Shown here in pieces: positions 1 to 8,341 of a stretch of 64,000 nt of DNA; the stretch's first letter is position 1; every line of letters begins with the position of its first letter. The position numbers and the translations under genes are program-made. The stretch covers positions 41,846 to 105,845 of the forward strand of contig CALJUR010000135.1 of the NCBI GenBank assembly GCA_937975765.1. The letters run 5' to 3'. Source of the DNA: an uncultured Myxococcales bacterium (GTDB taxonomy: Bacteria > Myxococcota_A > UBA9042 > DTJE01). The notes below the pieces were generated by a model, which saw nothing but the letters and a program-made list of their open reading frames with translations, did not search any database and was not told where the DNA came from.

Positions 1-747
1 GCGCACCACCCGCCCCTCCAGGGCGGCCGACAGGCCCGCGTCCGCCAGCAGTGCCTGCAGGTCGCCGGCCTCGACCGCGCCGTCGACGATGACGTCCGGG
101 GCGGACCGGATGGCCTGTTCCAGGGACCAGGTGGGGTACGACACCGAGTCCGATCCGGCGACGTTGCGCACCCCCATCCGGTCCAGCAGGTCCCCGAGGT
201 AGGAGGCCCGGGACGCCACGACCAGCGGGCTGCGGCCGACCACCATCAGCACCGAGACCGGGGGCTCGCGGCGCGCCCGGCCCTGCAGGGCCAGGAGGTC
301 GGCCCGGTAGGACGCCCCCAGCGCCGCGGCCTCGGATACGCGGCCCACCGCCTCCCCGATCGCCCGGATGCCGGGCTCGACGTCGGCGGCGGTCTCGAAC
401 CACACCGGCACCAGCCGTGCACCGGCCGGCTGCAGCACGTCGGCCAGCCGCCCCTTCAGCACGGCCGGGGACCCCACCACGACGTCCGGCCGGCAGGCCA
501 GCACGGCCTCCAGCGAGACGTCGAGGATGCCGCCCACGCGCGGGACGGCCTTCGCCGCATCGGGGCGGTTGCAGTACCGGGTCGCCCCGACCACGCTGGG
601 ACCGGCCCCCAGCGCGAACAGGATCTCGGTGGCGTTGGGCAGCAGCGAAACGACCCGCGGCCCGGACCCGCCCGGGTCCCGGGCCGGTTCGGCCTTCCCG
701 CAGGCAGCGGCCAGCAGCAGGGAACCGATGACGAAACGCAGTCTCAC
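1..747 (-). CDS. BtuF/TroA-type periplasmic binding lipoprotein (partial, 3' end beyond window)
   Basis: The first 249 codons of a substrate-binding protein are visible; the gene runs off the left edge. It starts with GTG at 747 behind a GAGG motif. Residues 1-16 form a short lipoprotein signal ending LLLAAAC, with Cys16 as the likely lipidation site. The mature part reads RVVSLLPNATEILFALGAG, the opening of the helical-backbone metal-receptor fold of vitamin B12, haem and siderophore binding proteins. It also has VGATRYCNRPDAA and a second lobe beginning VSVLMVVGRSPLVVAS. It probably captures a corrinoid or metal chelate for an ABC importer, but the ligand cannot be told from sequence and no permease or ATPase is in view. 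It lies 55 bp after the Kazal lipoprotein on the same strand. Confidence 0.8.
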   Translation of the reverse strand, partial: MRLRFVIGSLLLAAACGKAEPARDPGGSGPRVVSLLPNATEILFALGAGPSVVGATRYCNRPDAAKAVPRVGGILDVSLEAVLACRPDVVVGSPAVLKGRLADVLQPAGARLVPVWFETAADVEPGIRAIGEAVGRVSEAAALGASYRADLLALQGRARREPPVSVLMVVGRSPLVVASRASYLGDLLDRMGVRNVAGSDSVSYPTWSLEQAIRSAPDVIVDGAVEAGDLQALLADAGLSAALEGRVVR

Positions 748-802
748 GAAGCGCCTCTGGTCCCCGAAGAGGCTGTCCGGGGCGGCCGGGGAGAGGGGGC
801 CG

Positions 803-2269
803 TCAGCAGCCGTTGGCGTGGGCGACGGGGATCAGCAGGCACTTCTCGGGGATGCAGCGGTTCGGGTAGGTGATGCCGTCGCTGCCGCAGACCGTCTCGG
901 GAGTCGCGTTCGAACACTGGGCCGTACACGACGCGCAGACGCCGGACGTGCTGGTGCCGGTGCCTTCCAGGCACAGCTTGAAGCACTCGCTGGCGTAGGT
1001 CTGCGCAGCCCCCTGGGGGTTGGTGGCGCAGACCGGGGTGTAGGTCGCCGGGCACTGCTCGCACAGCCGGGTGCAGGCGCCTTCGTGCAGGTAGCCGCCC
1101 GCCTTGCAAGTGGACCAGCAGGTGTTGTCCCAGGTCTTGCCGTCCAGGCCGCAGACCTCCGAGCCGGCCGTCTTCGGGGGACACGGCGTCGCGCCGTGGC
1201 ACAGCGCGTAGCACTGGTTCGGGTAGGCATTGCCGTTCGTCGCGCAGACCTCGACCATCGGCTGGTCGTCGCACTCGGGGCAGCAGACGCCCTCGTAGGC
1301 GACCAGTTTGCCCTTGGTGCCGCACGTCGTGGCCGCGCACTCGTTGGCGTAGGTCACGTTGTCGTCGCCGCAGACCGGCGCGCACGTCGTGGGGCATGCC
1401 GGGCAGAAGTCCCGGCCCGCGCAGGCGCCGAAGCAGGCCCGCGTGGCGCCGCCGCCGCAGTTGACCAGCGAGCACTGGTTGGCGTAGGTCTTGCCGTCGG
1501 ACCCGCACACCGGGTTCTCCTCCTGGCCCAGGCACGGCTCGCACACCGGCTTGGGGCAGGCGCCGAAGTTGTAGATGCTGTCGGCGTAGTCGACCGCGCA
1601 GCAGAAGTCGGCCTTCATCGCGCAGACGTCCGTGTATTCCGTGTAGACACCGCCCTTCTCGGCGCACACCTTGCCGCAGTCCGGGTAGGGGATGGCATCG
1701 CACTCGTCCTGGGTGTCGCACGGGCAGATGTCGCAGGTGCCCTTCCAGCTGAAGTAGTTCGGCTTGGGCACGTCGGTGCAATCGGTCCGGGTGCCGGTGC
1801 ATCCCTTGCAGCCCGGGCCGTCCGCGCACAGCGCGCACTTGGCGCAACGGTCGGACTTGTACTCCGTCTTCGCGCAGCCGGCGCCCTGAACGCAGACCTC
1901 GGCGTCCTGGATGGTCTCGTCGCACGGGCACAGGGGCTGCTCGACCTCCTGATCCGCGTCCGGGGGTACCTCGCCCGTCGCGTCGCCCGGCAGTTCGCCC
2001 GGCAGTTCGACGGGAGGGTTGTCGCCCGCGACCTCGTCGGTGACGGGGTTGTCCGTCGGCTGGACGTCCCGGGCGTCCGGGTCGACCGTCCCGTCGTCGA
2101 CGGGCACGTCGGTCACCCCCTCCTCGGGGATGTCGGGCGTGATGGTTTCCAGTTCGGAGCTTTCGTCCCCGGGCCCCTCGTCCTTCTTGCTGCTGCCGCC
2201 GCCGCAGGCGAAGAGGACGCCGACCGCGACGACCAGCAGGGGGGAGCAAAGCAGTTTGCGGACGTTCAT
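803..2269 (-). CDS. Lipoprotein with about six Kazal-type protease-inhibitor domains
   Basis: 488 residues. The signal peptide ends LFAC (Cys22), predicting a lipoprotein. An acidic, Pro-rich linker (about 28-112) leads into a cysteine-dense region. From residue 250 on there are Kazal/follistatin-type units with the VCGSDGKTYANQC pattern, at about 252-271, 297-316, 339-357, 370-388, 411-433 and 458-477. Residues 113-250 hold further Cys pairs without a clear Kazal signature. Kazal domains are standard-mechanism serine protease inhibitors, so a surface role against proteases of prey, host or competitors is plausible but inferred. The fold needs many disulfides. It lies 55 bp from each same-strand neighbour, so it may be co-transcribed with the barrel protein upstream. 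Confidence 0.85.
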   Translation of the reverse strand: MNVRKLLCSPLLVVAVGVLFACGGGSSKKDEGPGDESSELETITPDIPEEGVTDVPVDDGTVDPDARDVQPTDNPVTDEVAGDNPPVELPGELPGDATGEVPPDADQEVEQPLCPCDETIQDAEVCVQGAGCAKTEYKSDRCAKCALCADGPGCKGCTGTRTDCTDVPKPNYFSWKGTCDICPCDTQDECDAIPYPDCGKVCAEKGGVYTEYTDVCAMKADFCCAVDYADSIYNFGACPKPVCEPCLGQEENPVCGSDGKTYANQCSLVNCGGGATRACFGACAGRDFCPACPTTCAPVCGDDNVTYANECAATTCGTKGKLVAYEGVCCPECDDQPMVEVCATNGNAYPNQCYALCHGATPCPPKTAGSEVCGLDGKTWDNTCWSTCKAGGYLHEGACTRLCEQCPATYTPVCATNPQGAAQTYASECFKLCLEGTGTSTSGVCASCTAQCSNATPETVCGSDGITYPNRCIPEKCLLIPVAHANGC

Positions 2270-2324
2270 GGCTGCCTCCGGGCGCAGGAGATGCGCTGCG
2301 GGTAGTGTACGGTAACTCCCGGTT

Positions 2325-3281
2325 TCAAGGCAAGAACACCCGGAGGGATGCCTCGATGTTCCAGTCGGACGCGTGGGTCACGTCGTGGGCGTACCCCAGG
2401 TCGACGCCGACGTACTGGGAAACGTAGCCCAGTCCGGCAGATATCCGCATCTGCTGGTGGCCATCCCGCACGACGCCGGTGCCGACCCGGTCCCACGCGA
2501 ACCCCGCCCGCAGCGCGATCATCTGGGCCAGCGTCAGTTCCAGGCCCACCAACGGGCCGTTGATCGTGGCCTTGTTCTCGCCCTTGGACTGCAGGTCGAT
2601 GTCCATTCCAAGGCCGACGTTCAGGATGGAATAGGAGAACCCGATCGACGTGGCGAAGGAGCGCGGCGCGAACAGGTTGGTCGCGGTGCTCTGCTTGGAG
2701 ATGCGCAGCGACCGGTCCGCGCGGGATTTCCCGATGACGTTCAGCGCGCTGACCCCGATGTAGAACAGGTCGCTTACCCCCAGCAGCACGCCGATGTCCA
2801 TGTCCCACATCCAGTCGCCCAGCGACGGGATGCCGGTCGGGCCGTCCTGCTTCAACTGGAACGTGCGCAGGCCCGCGCCGTAGCAGAGCATGAAGCTGCC
2901 GGTCCGGTACTGCGAGGACGCGGCGAAACGAATGTCGTGGATCTGGGTCTTGATGTCGTTCTTCTTGGCGTACGTGTAGGTGTAGCCCGAGCCGCCGGCC
3001 ACGTCGGGGTTGGTCTTGGAATCCACGAACGCCAGATGCACGTTGTGCCCGTTGGTCCAGGATCGGTAGCCGTAGCCGACGTCGATGGCGTACGCCATCG
3101 TCTGGGACATCGTCGCCGGGTTGAAGTACAGGCCCGACGTGCCCATCCCGATCGCGTGCACCGCGTCGCCCATGGCCAGGGCCCGCGGCGGCGCCCCGTT
3201 GTCCCGGGCCGCGGCGGGCGCCGCCAGCAGAATCGCCGCGACGAGGATCCCGATCGTTCCCGGGATGCGAGGAACCCGCAT
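2325..3281 (-). CDS. Outer-membrane beta-barrel protein (PorV/OmpP1-like)
   Basis: 318 residues from ATG 3281, chosen because GGAGG sits 7 nt upstream; an in-frame ATG at 3332 has no such site. A signal peptide with hydrophobic core IGILVAAILLAAPAAA is followed by RALAMGDAVHAIGMGTSG and LYFNPATMSQ. That is the Asn-Pro-Ala/Gly-Met signature near the start of many barrels related to the FadL/OmpP1 and PorV groups. The rest alternates polar and aromatic residues, as beta-strands do, and ends in a near-aromatic C-terminus (SLRVFLP). It probably sits in the outer membrane. Transport cargo or assembly role is unknown. It is divergent from the glycosyltransferase at 3427. Confidence 0.75.
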   Translation of the reverse strand: MRVPRIPGTIGILVAAILLAAPAAARDNGAPPRALAMGDAVHAIGMGTSGLYFNPATMSQTMAYAIDVGYGYRSWTNGHNVHLAFVDSKTNPDVAGGSGYTYTYAKKNDIKTQIHDIRFAASSQYRTGSFMLCYGAGLRTFQLKQDGPTGIPSLGDWMWDMDIGVLLGVSDLFYIGVSALNVIGKSRADRSLRISKQSTATNLFAPRSFATSIGFSYSILNVGLGMDIDLQSKGENKATINGPLVGLELTLAQMIALRAGFAWDRVGTGVVRDGHQQMRISAGLGYVSQYVGVDLGYAHDVTHASDWNIEASLRVFLP

Positions 3282-3426
3282 GCCGTACCTCCAGGCTGAC
3301 CGACGGTAAGGCCTTTGTTGCAGGGCTGTCAAGAAACCGCCGGCGTTGACGCGCCGGCCCGAACCTTCGCTTTACCGGCCGTCCCGGGCGTGGCAGGATG
3401 GGCGCGTCCGGAACGGAGACCCGATC

Positions 3427-4140
3427 ATGTCGGTCAGGCGCGTCGTCATCGTCATCCCGACCTACAACGAGGCCGAGAACGTCGGCCTGATCGTGCCGGC
3501 CATCCACGAGGTCCTGCCCGCCGCCGACGTGCTGGTGGTGGACGACAACAGCCCGGACGGCACCGGCGCCATCGTGCAGCAGATGGCCGGGGCGGACCCG
3601 CGGGTCCACCTGCTGTCCCGCCAGGGCAAGGAGGGGCTGGGCCGGGCGTACGTGGCGGGCTTCTCGTGGTGCCTCCAGAACGGCTACGACATCATCGTGC
3701 AGATGGACTGCGACTTCAGCCACCAGCCCAGCTACCTGCCGTCGCTGCTGAGCGCGCTGCAGGAGGCCGACCTGGTCATCGGCAGCCGCTACGTGAAGGG
3801 CGGGGAGACCGAGTCCTGGCCGCTGAAGCGCAAGATCCTCAGCATGGGCGGAAACCTCTACGCGCGCACGATCCTCGGGATGAGGGTGATCGACCTGACC
3901 GGCGGCTTCAAGGCGTGGCGGCGGGAGACGCTGGAGGCGATCGACCTCCGGAAGGTGGGCGCGGCCGGCTACGCGTTCCAGATGGAGATGAACTACCGGG
4001 CGCACCGGCTGGGCCTGCGGATCCGCGAGGTGCCGATCACGTTCCCCGATCGGACGCGGGGCGAATCGAAGCTGGCGGGCGGGATCTTCTGGGAGTCGCT
4101 GAAGATGCCGTGGCGGCTGCGGAAGGCCGTGAAGGACTAG
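3427..4140 (+). CDS. Dolichyl-/polyprenyl-phosphate mannosyltransferase-like GT2 (DPM1 type)
   Basis: 237 residues, about the size of soluble DPM1-type enzymes, with no C-terminal membrane domain. GT-A hallmarks: VVIVIPTYNEAENVG at the N-terminus, LVVDDNSPDGTG, the DxD-type acidic motif in VQMDCDFSHQP, VIGSRYVKGG, and the acceptor-loop DLTGGFKAWRRETL. Enzymes of this group transfer mannose or glucose from a nucleotide sugar to a polyprenyl phosphate, making a lipid-linked donor for envelope glycosylation. The start at 3427 gives the canonical N-terminus; a longer in-frame extension to 3346 is unlikely. It converges on the M24 peptidase gene, with two GC-rich palindromes between the two stops. 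Confidence 0.88.
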   Translation: MSVRRVVIVIPTYNEAENVGLIVPAIHEVLPAADVLVVDDNSPDGTGAIVQQMAGADPRVHLLSRQGKEGLGRAYVAGFSWCLQNGYDIIVQMDCDFSHQPSYLPSLLSALQEADLVIGSRYVKGGETESWPLKRKILSMGGNLYARTILGMRVIDLTGGFKAWRRETLEAIDLRKVGAAGYAFQMEMNYRAHRLGLRIREVPITFPDRTRGESKLAGGIFWESLKMPWRLRKAVKD

Positions 4141-4148
4141 CCGGGCAG

Positions 4149-4176
4149 GCGGGGGGAGGACGGGGCCCCTCCCGTA
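4149..4176 (-). repeat. Degenerate copy of the GC-rich palindromic repeat
   Basis: GGGAGG-ACGGGG-CCCCTCCC followed by GTAC is a variant of the repeat 5 bp to its right (4181-4206). Its stem still pairs. Two copies lie between convergent genes, where they could act as a bidirectional terminator. Confidence 0.6.
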
Positions 4177-4180
4177 CGAT

Positions 4181-4206
4181 GGCGGGGGACGGGGCCCCCG
4201 CCCTAC
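4181..4206 (-). repeat. GC-rich palindromic repeat, copy 1 (contains stop codon of M24 gene)
   Basis: An 8-bp stem, GGCGGGGG / CCCCCGCC, encloses ACGGGG and is followed by CTAC. Read on the minus strand, the leading GTAG of the element supplies the TAG stop codon (4203-4205) of the M24 peptidase gene. Near-identical copies occur at 7247, 7377, 19654, 54635 and 63808. Confidence 0.85.
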
Positions 4207-5378
4207 AAGAGGACCAGGTCGCGCTGGGCGGGGCCGGTGACCTCGACCTGCCCGTCGTGCGTCACGAACACGTCGATCTCGCTGCGCACCGCCATCTCGC
4301 CGGGCAGGTAGATGCCCGGTTCCACGCTGAAGCAGATCCCGGGGACCAGGCGGCGCAGGTCTCGCGTCTCCAGGTTGTCGATGTTCACGCCGTTGCCGTG
4401 CACCGCGGTGCCGATCGAGTGGCCGGTCCGGTGGATGAAGAAGTCGCCGAAGCCCGCGGCCTTCACCACGGCGCGGCAGGCGTCGTCCACCTCCCACCCG
4501 GCGCAGCCGGTGCCCTCTGCGAAGCGCTTCCGGGCGAAGTCCACCGCCGCGTCGCGCGCGTCCCGAACCACGTTGAAGATCCGGACGTACTTCTCCGGCG
4601 GTTCCGTGCCGGCGTACCCGCACCACGTGATGTCGTGCCAGATGCTGCCGGGTGCCTTGTCCACGGCCCACAGGTCGATCAGGATGGTGTCGCCGCGCCG
4701 GATCACGCGGGCGTTTTGCGGGGTCGGCTCGAAGTGCGGGTCGGCCGGGTGGTCATTGACGCCGACGATCGGCCACTCGCGGTGGCAGGTCATGCCGGAC
4801 TCGTCGAAGCGCCGGACGATGAACTGCTGCACGTCGTACTCGGTCACCTCGCGGCCCGAGGCCAGCGCGTCCCGGATCAGCGCGAAGGCCTCGTCCTTGA
4901 TCGCGTGGACCCGGGTTCCGGCGTCGAGGTGGGACCGGTAGCCGGCCTCGTCGATCACCGCCTCGAAGACCTGCACCAGGTCCGCCGAGGACACGACCGT
5001 CGCGCCCGCCGAGCGGACCAGGTCGATCATCCCGCCGTCCACGGTGCTGACATAGGGAATGGCGTCGTCCGGGGACCACTGCATCGCCACCCGCCGGCCA
5101 CCCACCAGGATCTTCAACGCGCCCTGCAGGTCGCCCCACGACAGGTACAGGCGCTTCTCGCCGGGCAGGGCGTCCAGCCGCGACGGCTCGACCCGGCTGA
5201 CCAGCCGGACGGGATCGCCCGCGGCCGGCACCAGGTAGAACCAGCGACGGGACGTGAACTTGCCGAAGTCCATCCCCAGGATGCGGTACGCCAGCGCGTC
5301 CCGGTTGTGGAAGTCGCAGAACAGCCAGCCGTCGAGGCCGGCGTCGCGAACCGCGGATTGCAGCTTGTCGAGATCCAT
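4203..5378 (-). CDS. M24 family metallopeptidase (Xaa-Pro aminopeptidase-like)
   Basis: 391 residues from ATG 5378, with GGAGG just upstream. The N-terminal half is a creatinase/prolidase-N-like domain. The C-terminal pita-bread domain has the usual metal ligands in order: Asp in ILIDLWAV, Asp in IWHDITWCG, His in HRTGHSIGTAVHGNG, Glu in SVEPGIYLPGE and Glu in VRSEIDVFV. It should be a cytoplasmic dinuclear-metal peptidase cleaving dipeptides or N-terminal residues before proline; exact specificity is unknown. It lies 55 bp downstream of the M20 peptidase on the same strand, suggesting a peptide-degradation pair. Its TAG stop is inside a palindromic repeat. Confidence 0.88.
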   Translation of the reverse strand: MDLDKLQSAVRDAGLDGWLFCDFHNRDALAYRILGMDFGKFTSRRWFYLVPAAGDPVRLVSRVEPSRLDALPGEKRLYLSWGDLQGALKILVGGRRVAMQWSPDDAIPYVSTVDGGMIDLVRSAGATVVSSADLVQVFEAVIDEAGYRSHLDAGTRVHAIKDEAFALIRDALASGREVTEYDVQQFIVRRFDESGMTCHREWPIVGVNDHPADPHFEPTPQNARVIRRGDTILIDLWAVDKAPGSIWHDITWCGYAGTEPPEKYVRIFNVVRDARDAAVDFARKRFAEGTGCAGWEVDDACRAVVKAAGFGDFFIHRTGHSIGTAVHGNGVNIDNLETRDLRRLVPGICFSVEPGIYLPGEMAVRSEIDVFVTHDGQVEVTGPAQRDLVLL

Positions 5379-5433
5379 GGCACCTCCAGGCAGCGAGCGT
5401 CGGCCGCCGCCGGGCGGCCGCGGGAACGACCGG

Positions 5434-6717
5434 TCAGGAGGCATCGGCGGGCGCGGACGCCGGGGGCTCGCCGAGCATCAGGTCCGCGAACACCTTCGCG
5501 TCGCCGACCAGGTTCGGGATCCACACGTACTCGTTCGGCTGGTGCGCCGTCTCGTCCTGCCGGGACCAGACGACGACCGGCCACGCGTTGCGGCGCAGGT
5601 AGGCCGCCACCGTCCCGCCCCCGATCCCCTTCGGACGGGCATCGACGTTGTAGACCTTGCGGACCGACCGCACCAGGCGCTGGACCAGGTCGGCCGAGGG
5701 CGGCGTGGCGGGGGCGGCGTCCTCGCGCTGGACGACGTCCACGTGGATCACGACGCGGTGGTGGGTCGCCACCTCGCGGGCGATCTCGCGCACCGCCAAC
5801 TGCACGGCCTCGACCGATACCGTCGGCAGGATGCGGCAGTCCAGGAAGAACACGTCCTCGCCCGGGATCGTGTTGACGTTCGGGACGTTGGGCTCGCGCC
5901 GGGTCGGCTCGAAGGTCGACATGGGCGGGTCGAACAGCGGGTCCCGGAGGTCGAACCGCGCGTACAGGTCGGCCAGCTTCACGACCAGGTGCGAACCTGC
6001 GGTCATCGCGTTGCGGCCCAGGTGCGGCGTGCTGGCGTGGACCTGCTTGCCGACCGTCCTCAGTCGCAGCCACAGGATGGACTTCTCGGCCACCTCGACC
6101 AGCGAGCCGTCCTCGTTGCCGGCATCGGGGACCAGGAAGGCGTCGTTTCCGCCGAACAGGTCGCGGTGGCGGTCCAGCAGCCACCGGATGCCGTGCACGC
6201 TGCCCGTCTCCTCGTCCGCCACGAACAGCAGGCCGACATCGCACTCCGGCGCAAGGCCGTTCGCCAGCAGCGCCTTCGCCGCCAGCAGCGAACACACGAT
6301 GCCCTGGTGGTTGTCCTCGACGCCGCGACCGACCAGCTTGTCGCCCTCCACCCGCAGCGAGAACGGGTCGCTCTTCCACAGGGAGGCGTCGCCGGGCGGG
6401 ACCACGTCCAGGTGCGACATGATCCACAGCCGGCGGGAGCGGTCCCGGCCCGGCAGCACGCAGGCGAGGTTGGGGCGCGGCACCCCGTTGTCCATCGCGG
6501 TCAGGCGGCGCACCGACGGGAAGCCCTGGGAGGTCATCCAGGCCTCGACGAAGTCGGCCTTCTCCTGCTCGCCGGGGCCGCCGCTGGCGGGTCCCACCGC
6601 GTTGCGGCGCACCAGTTCGCCCTGCAGGGCGACGACCGTCTCGGACGCCTGGTCGATCCAGGCCGCCGCCAGCCCGTACGGGGACGAATCCCGGGACGCC
6701 TTCTTGCGAGCGGCCAT
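5434..6717 (-). CDS. M20 family metallopeptidase (ArgE/DapE/dipeptidase-like)
   Basis: 427 residues. ATG 6717 is preferred over the in-frame 6747 because GAGGAG precedes it. Zinc-hydrolase motifs are in order: SHLDVVPPGD (His, Asp), GRGVEDNHQG (bridging Asp), ADEETGSVHG (catalytic Glu pair), FLVPDAG (Asp) and a C-terminal His near DETAHQPNEYV. A lid domain with ARPKGIGGGTVAAYLR separates the catalytic halves. The family hydrolyses small peptides or acylated amino acids. It precedes the M24 gene by 55 bp. The substrate cannot be assigned. Confidence 0.88.
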   Translation of the reverse strand: MAARKKASRDSSPYGLAAAWIDQASETVVALQGELVRRNAVGPASGGPGEQEKADFVEAWMTSQGFPSVRRLTAMDNGVPRPNLACVLPGRDRSRRLWIMSHLDVVPPGDASLWKSDPFSLRVEGDKLVGRGVEDNHQGIVCSLLAAKALLANGLAPECDVGLLFVADEETGSVHGIRWLLDRHRDLFGGNDAFLVPDAGNEDGSLVEVAEKSILWLRLRTVGKQVHASTPHLGRNAMTAGSHLVVKLADLYARFDLRDPLFDPPMSTFEPTRREPNVPNVNTIPGEDVFFLDCRILPTVSVEAVQLAVREIAREVATHHRVVIHVDVVQREDAAPATPPSADLVQRLVRSVRKVYNVDARPKGIGGGTVAAYLRRNAWPVVVWSRQDETAHQPNEYVWIPNLVGDAKVFADLMLGEPPASAPADAS

Positions 6718-6831
6718 CGATGCTCCTCGGCAGGACCGACGCATCATGACACGGGCCGCGGGGGGCGCGCAACCGGACCTCCTGGCGGGTGCGCTTCCAT
6801 GCTACAAGGGGTGGTCTGCTGGAGGCCCCGC

Positions 6832-7233
6832 ATGCCCGACGACGACCGAGCCCCCGACGAGGAACCTCCGCGGACCGCCGACGCCGTTCCAGGCTGGGTC
6901 GGCGCGCTGCTGTCCAGCCGGTTCGCGCCGCAGCGCGCCTTCCAGCACACCCCGGACGGTCGGGTGGCCCTGCAGGTGCCCCGGTTCGACGGGCCGATCC
7001 TGCGCCGCTGGCTGCTGCCGCGGCTGCGACGCCCGAACTTCTCGATCACCCTGGACGAACTGGGATCGGCCGCGTGGGACCTGTGCGACGACCGGCGCAC
7101 CGGCGAGGAGATGGCGGCCATCCTGTCCCGGCGCTTCGGCGACGCGCCCGACCTGCGGCTGCGGCTGGCGATGTTCCTGCGGATCCTGGTCGCCCAGGGG
7201 CACCTTGCGGCTCGCCCGGGCACGGAGCCGTAG
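6832..7233 (+). CDS. PqqD-family peptide chaperone-like protein
   Basis: 133 residues with GGAGG before ATG 6832. The C-terminal 80 residues fit the PqqD/RRE winged-helix fold: FSITLDELGSAAWDLCD, then RTGEEMAAILSRRFGD, then a helix ending ILVAQGHL. PqqD-type domains bind RiPP leader peptides and present them to radical-SAM or other modifying enzymes. Here there is an N-terminal extension of about 45 residues and no radical-SAM, YcaO or precursor gene nearby, so the partner is unknown. Not every PqqD-fold protein acts in RiPP pathways. It is transcribed divergently from the M20 gene (114 bp gap). Confidence 0.75.
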   Translation: MPDDDRAPDEEPPRTADAVPGWVGALLSSRFAPQRAFQHTPDGRVALQVPRFDGPILRRWLLPRLRRPNFSITLDELGSAAWDLCDDRRTGEEMAAILSRRFGDAPDLRLRLAMFLRILVAQGHLAARPGTEP

Positions 7234-7246
7234 GCGGCGGAAGGAA

Positions 7247-7272
7247 GGCGGGGGACGGGGCCCCCGCCCTAC
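7247..7272 (-). repeat. GC-rich palindromic repeat, copy 2
   Basis: Same 8-bp stem, 6-nt loop and trailing CTAC as at 4181. It lies 14 bp after the PqqD-like gene stop, in a convergent intergenic region, so it may terminate transcription. Confidence 0.85.
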
Positions 7273-7376
7273 AGCCGGCAGGCCGACCTTCCGCGGCGTG
7301 GCCGGGCTTGCGCGGCACGGACCCTGGCCGCTGACGCTCGCCCAGGCGACACCGGCGATCGTGGCGGGCACGAAGA

Positions 7377-7398
7377 GGCGGGGGACGGGGCCCCCGCC
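7377..7398 (-). repeat. GC-rich palindromic repeat, copy 3
   Basis: Identical 22-bp core, but followed by CAGC instead of CTAC. It lies 25 bp from the stop of the convergent membrane-protein gene, so this 189-bp interval holds one copy beside each gene's 3' end. Confidence 0.85.
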
Positions 7399-7422
7399 CA
7401 GCGGGCCAGGTGCGGCCCGGAG

Positions 7423-8253
7423 TCAGGGCCGCGCGGACTCCAGCAGGAACGCCTTTAGCCGGTCGCCCTCCACGCTGAACGCGGCCGGGGTCCACCCCTC
7501 GTACTCCAGCAGCCCGTCCACCACGTGGACCCGCTCGCGCGGGGCGAAGCCGGGCACCGGCGGCACCGGCCCCGGCACGCCTCCGGGAGACCGCACCCGC
7601 ACTCGAAGTCCGTACGCCGGCGGGAACAGCGCGGGCACGGTGGACACCTCGATCCCCGCGCCCCCGACGCGACCCGAGGCCGCCCCGGACTCGAACAGCG
7701 AGTCGGGGGCGCGGACGTCCAGGCCCAGGTCCCTCAGCCCCGCAATCGCGGCAATCAGGCCGGCCCGCGGCCCGAACGCGATGCGGTGCCAGCGCGACCC
7801 GGGGTGGGGGATCAGCCCGCACGCGGCCGGCAGGAACAGGAACGAGGCCGCGCTGGCGGCGAACATCGCGACCATGGGCGCCGCGGCCAGGAACGACATC
7901 GAGGTCTTCCTCTCCACCGACAGCAGGATCGGGATGAACAGGAACGTCTGCAACGCGGACAGCAGGGCCGCCCACGGCGCGAAGCGGATGCCCCAGCGCA
8001 GCAGGCCGACCAGGCACAGCATCGCCAGCGCGTGCGGCACCGCGATGAAGGGGTTCTTCTCCAGCGCCAGGTCCAGCGCCGTCGCCTCGACCCAGGAGTA
8101 CCCCCAGTCGAGCCCCAGCGTGAACAGCACGACCAGTTGCAGCGCCAGGGCGCCCCACAGCGCCGCGTCCCGCACCCGGCCGCCCCGGCGCACGGCCACC
8201 GCCGCCCACCCGCCGGCCAGCCCGAAGCACAGGATCCCGGCGACGAACTCCAT
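7423..8253 (-). CDS. Polytopic membrane protein of unknown function with soluble C-terminal domain
   Basis: 276 residues from ATG 8253 with a GGAGGGGG-like site. About four or five hydrophobic segments span residues 1-155 (for example FVAGILCFGLAGGWAAVAV and AALLSALQTFLFIPILLSV). A soluble region of about 110 residues, rich in Gly, Pro and Val, follows. I recognise no family. Codon use is the usual high-GC3 pattern, so it is a real gene. It follows nfnB by 88 bp on the same strand. Confidence 0.65.
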   Translation of the reverse strand: MEFVAGILCFGLAGGWAAVAVRRGGRVRDAALWGALALQLVVLFTLGLDWGYSWVEATALDLALEKNPFIAVPHALAMLCLVGLLRWGIRFAPWAALLSALQTFLFIPILLSVERKTSMSFLAAAPMVAMFAASAASFLFLPAACGLIPHPGSRWHRIAFGPRAGLIAAIAGLRDLGLDVRAPDSLFESGAASGRVGGAGIEVSTVPALFPPAYGLRVRVRSPGGVPGPVPPVPGFAPRERVHVVDGLLEYEGWTPAAFSVEGDRLKAFLLESARP

Positions 8254-8341
8254 GCCCCCTCCGTGCGCCGCGCGCACCGACTTGCAGGCTACGGGATGCG
8301 GCCGGGGGAAGCAAGGGCGGACGAACGCGGGGGGGGACGGA

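Noticed and set aside
803..2269. Eukaryotic contamination suggested by Kazal domains
   Set aside because: The gene has a bacterial lipobox, no introns, a ribosome-binding site and the same codon use as neighbours.
3315..5876. Very long open frames opposite or shifted to real genes (for example 3315-5876 plus, 49632-52568 plus, 58472-63961 minus)
   Set aside because: At this GC content stop codons are rare in all frames. These frames give Arg/Pro/Ala/His-rich nonsense, overlap genes with clear family motifs and lack ribosome-binding sites.
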